Positions 1-8,693 are shown, numbered from the stretch's first letter. The stretch is DNA of 15,255 nt from Chitinophagales bacterium (GCA_020629335.1 JAHDDN010000095.1:1-15255); one strand, 5' to 3'. The notes: generated by a model from the sequence alone, not told the origin. A program made the numbers and translations.

Positions 1-56
1 GAATAACTGGTAAACTGATGAACTGAATAACTGGTAAACTGATGAACTGATGAACG
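1..56. repeat. Degenerate octamer tandem repeat
   Basis: Seven consecutive 8-base units can be read: GAATAACT, GGTAAACT, GATGAACT, then the same three again, then GATGAACG. The units share a G-N-N-N-AACT form and make a 24 bp higher-order period. The array lies just beyond the 3' end of the minus-strand lipoprotein gene and may continue past the window edge. It resembles the short tandemly repeated repetitive sequences known from other bacteria. No function is evident. Confidence 0.8.
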
Positions 57-109
57 AACAGTTAGTGGAAATTTACCCACCGACAAATTTTATTTATTTT
101 AATATTTAG

Positions 110-3100
110 TTATTTGGTCCAGGCGAATAGGTTTAGTTTACCATTGTTATTAGCTGCTAAGATGGCGGGGCGATTAGCAGCTAATTTGAAAAGGGCTAGT
201 TTTTTCAAATTATTAGGCAGAAAGATTCCGCTTTCTTTTGTTGTTTGAGGGCTAAATGTTCCATTTCCGTTACCTTTAAGAAATAGCCCTTTGCCGGCAT
301 CGTAAGCAGGGGTTTCGACTTCTGTATCATACATATTACCGCCGATTACAAGGTCGAGTTGTCCGTCTTTATCAAAATCAAGGATGACCATGCCTTTGAT
401 GGGGCTTATTTGTGCTTCATTAGGTAGGGCATGTTTTTCAAATGCACCATTTCCTTTATTTTCTAGGTAGATACTGGAGAAGTCACTTACTTCAAAGTGT
501 ACTGCGTCTTCCAGATTTTGTTTTCCATAAATATCCGTGAGGGTTGAACTTGCAAAATCTGCATAGGATGGAAACTTCTCGGCTAAGAAGGGCATTTGTT
601 CGGTGGAGCATTCTTTACCTCTGACTGGTGCCAATTCTCCTTTGTACTCTTTGCTGAGTACGATATCGAGGGAGCCATTATCGTCAAAATCGTTGGCAAA
701 AATGTTGAGTGGTTTTCCTTTTTTGGGTTGAAATTTATTATTTAGTCCGAGATTTCCGACAATAAAATCCTCATCTCCGTCATTATCAAAATCTCCTTTG
801 TCAATGCTATACCACCAGCCATTGGAGTCTGTCAGACCGTAGTCATTCGTTACATTTTTGAAGCCTGATTTAGTGTTTAGGAAGCAAGTTATGGGCATCC
901 ATTCTCCGACGACTATTAAGTCTTGAAGACCATCTTTATTAAGGTCTGACCAAGTAGCGGAAGTCACCATTCCTATATTTTGTAAATCGGACGCTAGTTG
1001 GGCGGTTGCGTCTTTAAATTTACCCTTCTCGTTAATCAGCAGGTAAGATTTTGGGCTTAAAGGATATTTGCCTGGCGTATTACGACCACCTATGAATAAG
1101 TCCAGATCGCCATCAGCATCCCAATCGCTAACTTCCACGCAGGCTGTGCTAGTAATCATTTTGGGTAGCGCATTGGCGCTTTTTTTGAAGTTTCCATCTC
1201 CTGTATTTAGGTAAAGTCTATCTTGTAAAAGGGGGGAATTTTCTTTGAAATCGCCTCCACCTCCACTTGCTACGTATAGGTCGAGATCGCCGTCTTTATC
1301 TGCATCAAAAAATAGGGCTGCTAAGTCCTCTGAGGCTTTATCTTTTTCAAAGGCAGGCTGCTTAGATTTGTTTAATCCTTGGGCGGTTTGTAGGTATAAC
1401 TCTCCTGATTGGCCTTTTGCTCCACCGACATAGAAATCATCTAGGCCATCGGCATTTATATCTCCGACACAGAGGCTTGGGCCTAGTGTGGATTGTTTAT
1501 GGGGTAATAATATTTCTTTTTCAAAATCATTGAATTTATTTTCTTGGTGTTTATAGTTTAGTCCTGCTGCTTGCGGAGCGATATCCATGAACCAAGGACT
1601 TGTGTTATTAGAGGGCGCTGTTTGGCTGCCTATTTTTTGTTTATCGACTACTATCCTTTGATTAATTGTAGGATTTGTGATAGTGCTCATTGTGCCATCG
1701 GGCCAATAAATTTCCACTTTATCTATGTTATCTGTTTTTCCTAGTCCAAAATGAGCCAGTGCTTGCATATCAGATAAATAGCCTCTCACAAATGTATATT
1801 CTAGTAGTTGGATATTATCTTCGGCATAGAGTTTTACTTTGGCATTTAAGGCTTTAGCTGAGCTTTTGCCATCGGTGAGTGTTAATTGTAAATAATTGGC
1901 TTTGTTTGTTTCTCTGGTATTATTGCGATAAACAAAAGCTTTGCTATCGAGATTATTGACAACTAAATCCAGATCGCCGTCATTGTCTAAATCGCCATAG
2001 GCTGCTCCATTTGAAAAGGAGGGTTCAGTGAATCCCCAATTATTAGACTTGTCTTCAAACTTTAGATTTCCATTATTTTGGTAAATATAGTTTTTAAGGG
2101 GAACGGAGTTGGCTGTATTTAAATGTTTGAAGTATGCATTGCTTGTTTTTCCTTCTTTTTTATAGACTTCGTTTAACTGCCTAAGCCAATCTTGATCTTT
2201 AGTATCTCTTTTGAAGCCATTCGTTACGATAAAATCTTTTTTTGCATCATTATCCATATCTACTAGTAGCGCAGCCCAGCTCCAATCTGTTTTGGCGACT
2301 CCAGCTAGGTGAGCAATTTCGCTCAAATTAGCTTTACCTCTATTTAGGCTTAGGGTATTAAACATATATTGAGGTACTTGTTTTTTCTCTTCGACCAGGA
2401 TAGAGAAGAGTTTGACATTCATTGACTCCATGAGAGTTTTACTTCGAAAATGGTCTGAGGGTGTCATATCCACTACTGCTAAATCTATTAAGCCATCATT
2501 ATTGAAGTCGGCGGCATCGCATCCCATTGAATAGAAGGATGTATGCGAAGCTTTCGTTTTTACATTTTCTACAAAGGTTCCATTTCCTTGATTGACGAAA
2601 TAGAAGTCGGGTACGAAATAATCGTTGGCAACGTATATATCAGTCGCTCCATCATTATTTAGGTCAGTCAGGGAGAGTCCAAGTCCAAAGCCAGGGCGAA
2701 AGATTCCCGCTTCTTTGCTGATATCTTTAAATTTTCCATTGCCTTCATTTCTATAGAGCGTACTACAAGATTTTTTGTATACTTCAGGACTTTGCTCTGT
2801 TAGTACATCTTCCCAATTCTTTTTACCTGTTTTGGCGTATTTAAAGAGGGAATGGTTCATGACAAATAGGTCGAGGTCTCCATCTTTATCCATATCAAAA
2901 AAGCCTGCTTGAGAGGAGTGCGATTTATCATCGAGGCCGTATTTTGCTGCTTGTTCTGTAAAAGTTAAGTTTCCATTATTGATAAACAGTTGATTGGCTA
3001 GTTTATCGTCTGTGTGTTCAGGGCCGGAATTACAAACATAGATATCGAGGAATCCATCCTCATTAATATCTGCCATGCTTACCCCAGTGGACCATTTCTT

Positions 3101-3499
3101 AGTGATAATTCCAGCCTTTTTACTGATGTCTTCAAATTCGAAATTACCTTTATTCAGATAGAGTCTATTAGAAGCATCGCTTCCTGTAAAAAAGACATCT
3201 GCTAAACCGTCATTATTAATATCTCCTATAGCTACTCCACTCCCATTATACATATAATCATAATGGCCTAAATGCCTATTCGCGTCCTCTTGGACAGTAT
3301 TCATAAAGTGGATCTTAGTTTGAGAAGGGTTTAATTGTGAAAATAAAGCATCCCCACTGGTGGTGGATACAGCTTCTATATTATTTGCTTGCTTGGTCTT
3401 ATTTTCTTGTTTGGGGTCTTCGGCACAAGAGAATAGCAAAAGTAAAATTCCCATTCCAAGTAAGCTCTTATAATTCTTTATCATAATGTTGCTAAGCAT
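110..3499 (-). CDS. FG-GAP/VCBS repeat lipoprotein with ASPIC/UnbV domain
   Basis: A 1129-residue exported protein. The N-terminus has a lipoprotein signal: Lys/Asn residues, a hydrophobic stretch (about 13-23) and a lipobox L-F-S-C with the lipidated Cys at 25. The acidic A-E-D after that Cys resembles the Bacteroidota surface-export signal, so an outer-face location is inferred. At least fourteen DxDxDG-type calcium-binding FG-GAP motifs are visible (for example DMDKDGDLD, DWDADGDLD, DFDNDGDED), in a block before and a block after an ASPIC/UnbV domain at roughly residues 540-625. Families of this kind form beta-propellers and are common next to SusC/SusD-like transporters, but none lies in this window. 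Binding of polysaccharide or protein is likely and the ligand is unknown. An in-frame Met at residue 6 is an alternative start that leaves the signal intact. The gene is divergent from dnaG. Confidence 0.9.
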   Translation of the reverse strand: MLSNIMIKNYKSLLGMGILLLLFSCAEDPKQENKTKQANNIEAVSTTSGDALFSQLNPSQTKIHFMNTVQEDANRHLGHYDYMYNGSGVAIGDINNDGLADVFFTGSDASNRLYLNKGNFEFEDISKKAGIITKKWSTGVSMADINEDGFLDIYVCNSGPEHTDDKLANQLFINNGNLTFTEQAAKYGLDDKSHSSQAGFFDMDKDGDLDLFVMNHSLFKYAKTGKKNWEDVLTEQSPEVYKKSCSTLYRNEGNGKFKDISKEAGIFRPGFGLGLSLTDLNNDGATDIYVANDYFVPDFYFVNQGNGTFVENVKTKASHTSFYSMGCDAADFNNDGLIDLAVVDMTPSDHFRSKTLMESMNVKLFSILVEEKKQVPQYMFNTLSLNRGKANLSEIAHLAGVAKTDWSWAALLVDMDNDAKKDFIVTNGFKRDTKDQDWLRQLNEVYKKEGKTSNAYFKHLNTANSVPLKNYIYQNNGNLKFEDKSNNWGFTEPSFSNGAAYGDLDNDGDLDLVVNNLDSKAFVYRNNTRETNKANYLQLTLTDGKSSAKALNAKVKLYAEDNIQLLEYTFVRGYLSDMQALAHFGLGKTDNIDKVEIYWPDGTMSTITNPTINQRIVVDKQKIGSQTAPSNNTSPWFMDIAPQAAGLNYKHQENKFNDFEKEILLPHKQSTLGPSLCVGDINADGLDDFYVGGAKGQSGELYLQTAQGLNKSKQPAFEKDKASEDLAALFFDADKDGDLDLYVASGGGGDFKENSPLLQDRLYLNTGDGNFKKSANALPKMITSTACVEVSDWDADGDLDLFIGGRNTPGKYPLSPKSYLLINEKGKFKDATAQLASDLQNIGMVTSATWSDLNKDGLQDLIVVGEWMPITCFLNTKSGFKNVTNDYGLTDSNGWWYSIDKGDFDNDGDEDFIVGNLGLNNKFQPKKGKPLNIFANDFDDNGSLDIVLSKEYKGELAPVRGKECSTEQMPFLAEKFPSYADFASSTLTDIYGKQNLEDAVHFEVSDFSSIYLENKGNGAFEKHALPNEAQISPIKGMVILDFDKDGQLDLVIGGNMYDTEVETPAYDAGKGLFLKGNGNGTFSPQTTKESGIFLPNNLKKLALFKLAANRPAILAANNNGKLNLFAWTK

Positions 3500-3786
3500 A
3501 AGTCTCAGTTAATAGAAATAATTACTAATTTACGTAAAATATTTAAATAAATCATTTTTATTAGCCAATGATATAAAAATCATAATGAGAGCTTTACACG
3601 AATTAATAAGGCATAGAAAAAGGACTCATTTTATTTTAAATACTTATAGTATACAAAGAAGGCATCTAATAATTATTAATACATTGAAGCTTAGTTTTTT
3701 TATTAGTATAATATCTTTTTTTGATGAGAAATTAATTAAGTAGTAATTTTATTTTTGTATATTGTTGTCAAAGTTTAAACATAGAC
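3500..3786. other. AT-rich divergent intergenic region
   Basis: The 287 bp between the divergent lipoprotein gene and dnaG are very AT-rich, with runs of A and T. They must hold the promoters for both genes. I see no ORF, RNA gene or strong hairpin. A candidate -7 box for dnaG is listed separately. Confidence 0.6.
3750..3757 (+). promoter_or_regulatory. Candidate Bacteroidota -7 promoter box for dnaG
   Basis: TATTTTTG matches the Bacteroidota primary-sigma consensus TAnnTTTG and lies 29 bases upstream of the dnaG ATG. A TTTG that could serve as the -33 element occurs near 3720, but the spacing is about 6 bases longer than usual. The call is therefore tentative. Confidence 0.35.
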
Positions 3787-5730
3787 ATGATACCCCCAAA
3801 GACAGTTGAAGAGATAAAGGAGGCTAGCCAAGTGGAAGAGGTGGTTAGTGAATTTGTATCGCTTAAGAAGCGTGGTGCAAATATGATTGGGTTGTGTCCA
3901 TTTCACAATGAGAAGACTCCTTCTTTTTATGTATCACCTACAAAGGGTCTTTATAAATGTTTTGGTTGTGGAAAAGCGGGTAATGCCATTGGTTTTTTGA
4001 TGGAGCATGAACAGTTTACCTATCCCGAGGCATTGCGATATTTAGCTAAGAAGTACTCTATTCCTATAGAGGAGATTCATGATGAGGAGGGGAAGCAGAA
4101 AAAGCTATTGCATGATAGTTTGTATATCGTGATGCAATTTGCGAATGATTACTTCATTAATAATCTATGGGAACGGCCTGAGGGTAGGAATATTGGTTTG
4201 AGTTATTTTAAGGAGCGTGGATTTAGGGAAGATACCGTGAAGGAATTTGAGTTAGGCTTTAGCTTAGATAGCTATGATCATTTTTTGAATTTGGCTAAGG
4301 CGAAGGGTTACCAGGTGGATTATTTGAAGCGTTTGGGTTTAGTGAAGGAAAAAAACGAAAGAGTTTATGATTTTTTTAGGGACAGGGTGATGTTTCCTAT
4401 TCATAACTTATCAGGTAAAGTGATTGCGTTTGGAGCAAGAACTTTAAAGAAGGATAAGAAGATTCCCAAATATTTAAATTCGCCTGAAACAGACATTTAT
4501 GTAAAGAGTAAAGTACTCTATGGCATTTATCAGGCGAGACGTGCGATTAATCAGGAGGATAATTGTTATTTAGTGGAGGGCTATACGGATGTTATTTCTA
4601 TGCATCAGGCTGGTATTAAGAATGTGGTGGCTTCGTCAGGTACTTCTTTGACGGTGGATCAAATTCGATTGATTAAGCGCTATACGCCTAATGTACATAT
4701 TTTGTATGATGGAGATGCAGCTGGTGTAAAGGCTGCTTTGCGTGGGTTGGATTTAGTATTAGAACAGGGGATGAATGTGAAGGTAGTTTTATTGCCTGAT
4801 GGGGAAGATCCTGATTCATTTGTGCAGTCGCAGGGACTTAGTGGATTTAATGCTTATGTGGCGGAGCAGGCGAAGGATTTTATTCTTTTTAAGACACATT
4901 TGCTTTTGGAGGAGGCAGGGGAAGACCCTGTTAAGAAAGCTGGATTGATTAAAAATATCGTGGAAAGTATTGCTCGTATTCCTGATCCGATTAAGCGTGC
5001 ATTGTATATACGTGAGTGTAGCCAATTACTAAATATTCAGGAGGCGATTATTATTCGGGAGAGTAATAAGATGCGGACTAAAAGTATTCGACAGCAAGAG
5101 GCTAAGGAAATTGCTTCTACACCTAAAGAACCTGATACTGAGAGTAAATTATCAAACTATATTGATTCAGAAAAACTTGTTGATAAATTTAATGCTTTAA
5201 ATAATACCGAAAAATATATTATTAGATTATTACTTAAGTTTGGGACACATGAATTAGAAGAGGGTATTTTAGTGGCAGACTACATTATAAGTGAAATATC
5301 TCAATTTGAATTTACTAATCCAGAATACATTAAAATAATAGAAATATTTAAGTTTCAAGTTGAAAATAATAATGTACAAGATGAAATATTTTTTTATAAT
5401 AACGATAATGATGACATAAGAGATACTTCTATAAAGAGTACAAGTTCTCAATTTTTTCTAAGTGAAAACTGGAAAAAACATTTGATTTTTCCACCAAGCG
5501 AAAGCGATGATGATAAAATTGAAAAAGCTTCATTTGATTTAATTAATCGCTATATTAGCTTGTATTTAAAAAACATAAATTCTGAAGAACTAGCTAAAAT
5601 GAAATTATTACAAAAATCCAATGATAAGGATAAATATGAAAAAATAACTTCGTCTCAATTAAAAATCATGCAAATAAATAAATGGAAATCAGATTTAGCC
5701 AAACGATTTGGAACTGTAATATTGTGGTAA
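3787..5730 (+). CDS. dnaG: DNA primase DnaG
   Basis: A 647-residue primase that makes the RNA primers for lagging-strand synthesis at the replication fork. The N-terminal CHC2 zinc finger is intact (C37, H40, C58, C61, followed by the usual F-G-C-G-K). The TOPRIM domain has its catalytic acidic residues: E264 in V-E-G-Y-T-D and D308/D310 in Y-D-G-D-A-A-G. The length is normal for the family. The ATG at 3787 gives the standard start, M-I-P-P-K-T-V-E-E-I. The C-terminal third, which in this family contacts the replicative helicase and is poorly conserved, starts near residue 440. There the coding strand drops from about 30% G to about 10-15% G, with a switch to A-ending codons. The frame stays open throughout, so this is not a frameshift. 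Confidence 0.97.
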   Translation: MIPPKTVEEIKEASQVEEVVSEFVSLKKRGANMIGLCPFHNEKTPSFYVSPTKGLYKCFGCGKAGNAIGFLMEHEQFTYPEALRYLAKKYSIPIEEIHDEEGKQKKLLHDSLYIVMQFANDYFINNLWERPEGRNIGLSYFKERGFREDTVKEFELGFSLDSYDHFLNLAKAKGYQVDYLKRLGLVKEKNERVYDFFRDRVMFPIHNLSGKVIAFGARTLKKDKKIPKYLNSPETDIYVKSKVLYGIYQARRAINQEDNCYLVEGYTDVISMHQAGIKNVVASSGTSLTVDQIRLIKRYTPNVHILYDGDAAGVKAALRGLDLVLEQGMNVKVVLLPDGEDPDSFVQSQGLSGFNAYVAEQAKDFILFKTHLLLEEAGEDPVKKAGLIKNIVESIARIPDPIKRALYIRECSQLLNIQEAIIIRESNKMRTKSIRQQEAKEIASTPKEPDTESKLSNYIDSEKLVDKFNALNNTEKYIIRLLLKFGTHELEEGILVADYIISEISQFEFTNPEYIKIIEIFKFQVENNNVQDEIFFYNNDNDDIRDTSIKSTSSQFFLSENWKKHLIFPPSESDDDKIEKASFDLINRYISLYLKNINSEELAKMKLLQKSNDKDKYEKITSSQLKIMQINKWKSDLAKRFGTVILW

Positions 5731-5816
5731 TCTGATAAACATGTGGTTTCTTTTTTATCGGTAAAGAAGATTAAAAAAATATTAAGTTCTATGTTATCCG
5801 AAACTTTAGGCGATAG

Positions 5817-5855
5817 ATCCCTGTGCGCCTTTGGCGCTCGGGATGACAGTTTTTT
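5817..5855. terminator. Terminator-like palindrome after dnaG
   Basis: ATCCC (5817-5821) pairs with GGGAT (5840-5844), and GCGCC (5825-5829) pairs with GGCGC (5833-5837) around a TTT loop. A run of six T follows at 5850-5855. The position, 87 bases after the dnaG stop, suits a rho-independent terminator. The outer sequence (GATCCC...GGGATGACA) also looks like a dispersed palindrome seen between genes in many bacteria, so it may be a repeat used as a terminator. Confidence 0.6.
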
Positions 5856-5901
5856 GAAAAGAGAATAATACTAATAACCGTAAACATGCTAAATAATTCT
5901 A

Positions 5902-7455
5902 ATGAGGGAAGTCGATGATTTATATGAACTGGTTCATTCACTGGATCGAAATGAGCAACGATATTTTAAAATGTTTCTAAATCGAGTGGAACGAAAAAAC
6001 ACTCGCAATGCAGAAATATTGTATGATATTATTAAGAGGCAAAAAGAATATAATGCTGATAAGATTATAGCGGCACTTAAGAAAAAGGGAGTTAATAGTT
6101 CTATTAATTATGAGCGCCATCAATTATTTAATCAGCTATTAGATTTTTTGACTTTTTATCATCGCAATAATGATTTTAGAACTCAGCTCAACAATATGCT
6201 TTCTCAGATTGACATATTATACCAGAAAGAGCTATTTTCATTAGCTGAAAAAATCACCAAAAAAGGCTTAGACTTAAGTATCGAAAAAAAATTGAAGTCT
6301 TATACTTATAAGTTCTGCTTTAAGTGGTTAGATATTATTGAAGCAGGATATGAATATGATGCTAAAAAATGGGAATCCGCTATTCAGCAATTGGAAAAGT
6401 ATGCGAATGATTATTTCTCAGAGTTAAACTATAGTTTGCTCTATAAAAGAGTTTATCAGCTAGCTATCAGTGAAAAATTAAATGACAATAGCAAAGCTAA
6501 GTATATGTTAGAGCCAATAATTAGCTCTAAGTATTTTCAAGAAGAATCGCTTGCCAGTACTTTCTACGCCAAAGATTATCTATATACTACCAAGTCGGTC
6601 TATTATCAAGCTATTAATAAAACAGATCAAGCTTTAGAGTATCTAGATAAGAATATCAATTTGTATGAAGATAATCCTGAAATATTGCTCTTAAATATTG
6701 AAAATTATATTTCTTGCTATTTTAGCTACTTATTGACCCTTAATGATAATCTGAAATTTGAGCAATCTTGTGAACTTCTACAGGAATCTGTGTCGTTTCC
6801 TGCAAAATACAAGGAGGTCTTTAATGATATGCAGTTATCTTTTTTTTATACTTGCTTTTATAGCTCTAATATCAATACATTTGTTCAATCTAAAAATTAT
6901 GACTTAGCTTACCATTTTATTGCTAAACATAAAGAAGAAATTAATACTTACATCTTAGGTAATTATGAAGAAAGACGTAAGTCTTACTATACAGAATATA
7001 TAGAAACCCTATTTGCAATTGGTAAATATAATGAAATGCATGACATTTATAACCAATTCATAGAAGACATAAATTTAAAGCAGTATAGCCAATCGCATTT
7101 CTATTGTAAGTTATACTATATTTTAAGCCTCCATGAATCAGACCAAAAGGAAATATTAATGCCTCAATTTGACTCGATTTACTATTTAAGTCGAACACAA
7201 AAGATAGAGGGGCCTTTTGAAAAAATCTGTCTTCAAATAATCAGAAAAATAAGTGCTCCTATGAGTAATAAAGCACTTCAGGAATTTTGTCAAAAAAGTC
7301 TAACAAGGTTAGCAGAAATAGATCCCAAATACCTGAGCATCAATGGTGATTTGCTAAAATTTTGGTTAATGAGTAAAGCAGAGAGTAAAAACCTATCCAA
7401 TATTATCAAAAAGCATAAGTATCCACTGTCTGGCTTTGAAGAAATATTTGATTAA
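5902..7455 (+). CDS. Hypothetical helical (TPR-like) protein
   Basis: A 517-residue protein I do not recognise by name. It has no signal peptide and no membrane segment, so it is probably cytoplasmic. It is rich in Lys, Glu, Tyr, Leu and Asn and appears almost entirely alpha-helical. Repeated stretches such as A-L-E-Y-L-D-K-N-I-N-L-Y and Y-D-L-A-Y-H-F-I-A-K-H recall tetratricopeptide repeats, which suggests a protein-protein scaffold. The N-terminus (M-R-E-V-D-D-L-Y-E-L-V) is strongly charged and may be a conserved helical head. The start is the ATG at 5902, in an AT-rich leader without a Shine-Dalgarno sequence. The palindrome between dnaG and this gene suggests separate transcription. Codon use is A-rich, like the C-terminal third of dnaG. 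Confidence 0.75.
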   Translation: MREVDDLYELVHSLDRNEQRYFKMFLNRVERKNTRNAEILYDIIKRQKEYNADKIIAALKKKGVNSSINYERHQLFNQLLDFLTFYHRNNDFRTQLNNMLSQIDILYQKELFSLAEKITKKGLDLSIEKKLKSYTYKFCFKWLDIIEAGYEYDAKKWESAIQQLEKYANDYFSELNYSLLYKRVYQLAISEKLNDNSKAKYMLEPIISSKYFQEESLASTFYAKDYLYTTKSVYYQAINKTDQALEYLDKNINLYEDNPEILLLNIENYISCYFSYLLTLNDNLKFEQSCELLQESVSFPAKYKEVFNDMQLSFFYTCFYSSNINTFVQSKNYDLAYHFIAKHKEEINTYILGNYEERRKSYYTEYIETLFAIGKYNEMHDIYNQFIEDINLKQYSQSHFYCKLYYILSLHESDQKEILMPQFDSIYYLSRTQKIEGPFEKICLQIIRKISAPMSNKALQEFCQKSLTRLAEIDPKYLSINGDLLKFWLMSKAESKNLSNIIKKHKYPLSGFEEIFD

Positions 7456-7494
7456 ATTTGGGACAACAAAGTATTTATCGTACTTTGAATCGTT

Positions 7495-7654
7495 GAATTC
7501 GTTTAAAGTTTTTCTGCTGGCTTATAAAATGGCTATTTTTCCGTACTTCTGCGTTATTTTATCGGCCCGTAGCGCTGCTATGCACCTCAAAAATGCCTTG
7601 AATTACGAAAAAATAGCTCATTTTCAGCTTCACCATAAAACTTTAAATGAGTTC
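7495..7654. repeat. Palindromic MITE-like element, copy A
   Basis: A 160 bp element ending in inverted repeats: 7495-7512 (GAATTCGTTTAAAGTTTT) pairs with 7637-7654 (AAAACTTTAAATGAGTTC) at 16 of 18 positions. Imperfect pairing continues inward: GGCTATTTTTCCGTA on the left matches the complement of TACGAAAAAATAGCT on the right. The centre is near the AGCGCT at 7571-7576. A second copy lies at 7880-8054. There is no transposase inside and no clear target duplication. The element starts 40 bases after the stop of the 517-residue gene. Confidence 0.8.
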
Positions 7655-7764
7655 TATGTTTCACAAAAAAAGCTAAACTAGTTTTTTTTCTTGCAATAGC
7701 CTGACTAATACTCTAACTTAGCGTCATAATTAAGATTTTACTTATCCCCACCACCTAAGTAATT

Positions 7765-7780
7765 GCCTTATTTATAAGGC
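7765..7780. terminator. Small hairpin
   Basis: GCCTTAT (7765-7771) and ATAAGGC (7774-7780) form a perfect 7 bp stem with a TT loop. It has no proper T-run, so termination is only a possibility. Confidence 0.35.
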
Positions 7781-7793
7781 TTAATGCTCACTT

Positions 7794-7859
7794 ATACCAA
7801 TCTATATAATATCATCAATAGCCTTCACATATAGGCCATTGTTATTGGTAATTTGGTAT
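7794..7859. repeat. 66 bp imperfect palindrome (ATACCAA...TTGGTAT)
   Basis: The terminal arms ATACCAA (7794-7800) and TTGGTAT (7853-7859) are exact inverted repeats. An inner pair, CAATAGCC (7816-7823) and GGCCATTG (7834-7841), matches at 7 of 8 positions. The whole would fold as a single interrupted stem. It sits between the two copies of the larger palindromic element and codes for nothing visible. Confidence 0.55.
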
Positions 7860-7879
7860 TTTTATTGCAGATGTTTATT

Positions 7880-8054
7880 GAACTCGTTTTAAGTTTTTCT
7901 ACTGGCTTAGAAAATCGCTACTTTTCCACATTTCTGCCTTATTTTTTAGGCCCATAGCCCTGCTATGAACCGAAAAAATGCCTTGAACTACGAAAAATTA
8001 GCTGATCCTTACAGGACAGGCTTTCAGCTTCACTAGAAAACTTTAAATGAGTTC
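7880..8054. repeat. Palindromic MITE-like element, copy B
   Basis: A diverged second copy of the element at 7495-7654, in the same orientation. Its ends, 7880-7897 and 8037-8054, pair at 16 of 18 positions. Internal blocks shared with copy A include AAAATGCCTTGAA and CTTTCAGCTTCAC-like sequence. The right arm is about 15 bases longer because of an insertion around 8004-8020 (GATCCTTACAGGACAGG). It ends 35 bases before the next gene and so forms part of that gene's upstream region. Confidence 0.8.
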
Positions 8055-8089
8055 ATCAAAAACGAGTTCATTTACAAAAACTTAAAACT

Positions 8090-8434
8090 ATGTCACAATT
8101 TATGATGATTTTCAGACACGAACCTAATCCTAACTATAATCCTAGTCCTGAAGAAATGCAAGAAGGTCTAAAGCATTGGCAAGATTGGATGGGTGGAATT
8201 GCTGCACAAGGAAAATTTGTGGGCACCAATCAATTAGGATTTCAAGGTAAGACCTTACAAGCAAATAATGTAGTTACTGACGGGCCTTATGCGGAAGTAA
8301 AGGAAATAGTAGGGGGTTATGTGATCGTGAAGGCCGACGATATCGACCAAGCCATCGAGTTAGCTAAAGGATGCCCAATATTCCATTATGGTGGCCATGT
8401 AGAGGTCAGAGATATTATGGAAATACCGAGCTAA
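8090..8434 (+). CDS. YciI-like (DGPF-domain) protein
   Basis: A 114-residue protein of the YCII-related/DGPF family, with small ferredoxin-like alpha/beta folds. The signature T-D-G-P-Y-A-E-V-K-E is at residues 63-72, followed by G-G-Y-V-I-V-K-A and a helix with A-I-E-L-A-K-G-C-P, exactly as in the family. Members often sit beside extracytoplasmic sigma factors, but no sigma factor lies nearby here. The biochemical role of the family is not settled; enzyme or small-molecule binding is assumed from its relation to YciI. The start at 8090 follows an A-rich leader that directly adjoins the palindromic element copy B. It stands alone on the plus strand. Confidence 0.9.
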   Translation: MSQFMMIFRHEPNPNYNPSPEEMQEGLKHWQDWMGGIAAQGKFVGTNQLGFQGKTLQANNVVTDGPYAEVKEIVGGYVIVKADDIDQAIELAKGCPIFHYGGHVEVRDIMEIPS

Positions 8435-8519
8435 ATGATAGTGGGGACCTTGCAGTGCAACGTCCGTACGGGATATGGCTTTTTAATATTTAGCATTTCC
8501 CCAATTTAAAAAGCGTGAG

Positions 8520-8637
8520 GGATGGAAGCGGTATGGGGCGTTTATGCAGCGACCTACGGCGCTTAGTGATGCGCAGGCTCCTTAGAGACAAGCAGCACTT
8601 AGCAGAGTAGGAGCAGCATAGCCACATAAGAACGGAC
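8520..8637 (-). repeat. Dispersed repeat family, copy 1 (reverse)
   Basis: Its reverse complement aligns over nearly its full length with 9066-9185, including the blocks TTCTTATGTGGCTATGCT, CTACTCTGCTAAGTGCTGCT and GCCTGCGCATCACTAAGCG. There is a small indel after TTGTCTCT. At about 50% GC it stands out from the AT-rich surroundings. Confidence 0.85.
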
Positions 8638-8660
8638 AGCCCGACTGCTGCGCTTCGCTT

Positions 8661-8693
8661 GCAATGCGTAATGCATAATGATGAATGCATAAT
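8661..8693. repeat. Heptamer tandem repeat (GCATAAT)
   Basis: Four adjacent 7-base units (GCGTAAT, GCATAAT, GATGAAT, GCATAAT; 8666-8693), preceded by a partial unit GCAAT. This is a degenerate short tandem array like those at 1-56 and 12219-12246. Confidence 0.65.

Noticed and set aside
1245..1433. Plus-strand ORF inside the lipoprotein gene
   Set aside because: Antisense shadow of the FG-GAP repeats, as are the ORF at 3014-3205 and those opposite dnaG.
7436..7681. 81-codon ORF overlapping the end of the 517-residue gene
   Set aside because: Most of it reads through the palindromic element copy A, the composition is not protein-like, and copy B does not keep the frame.
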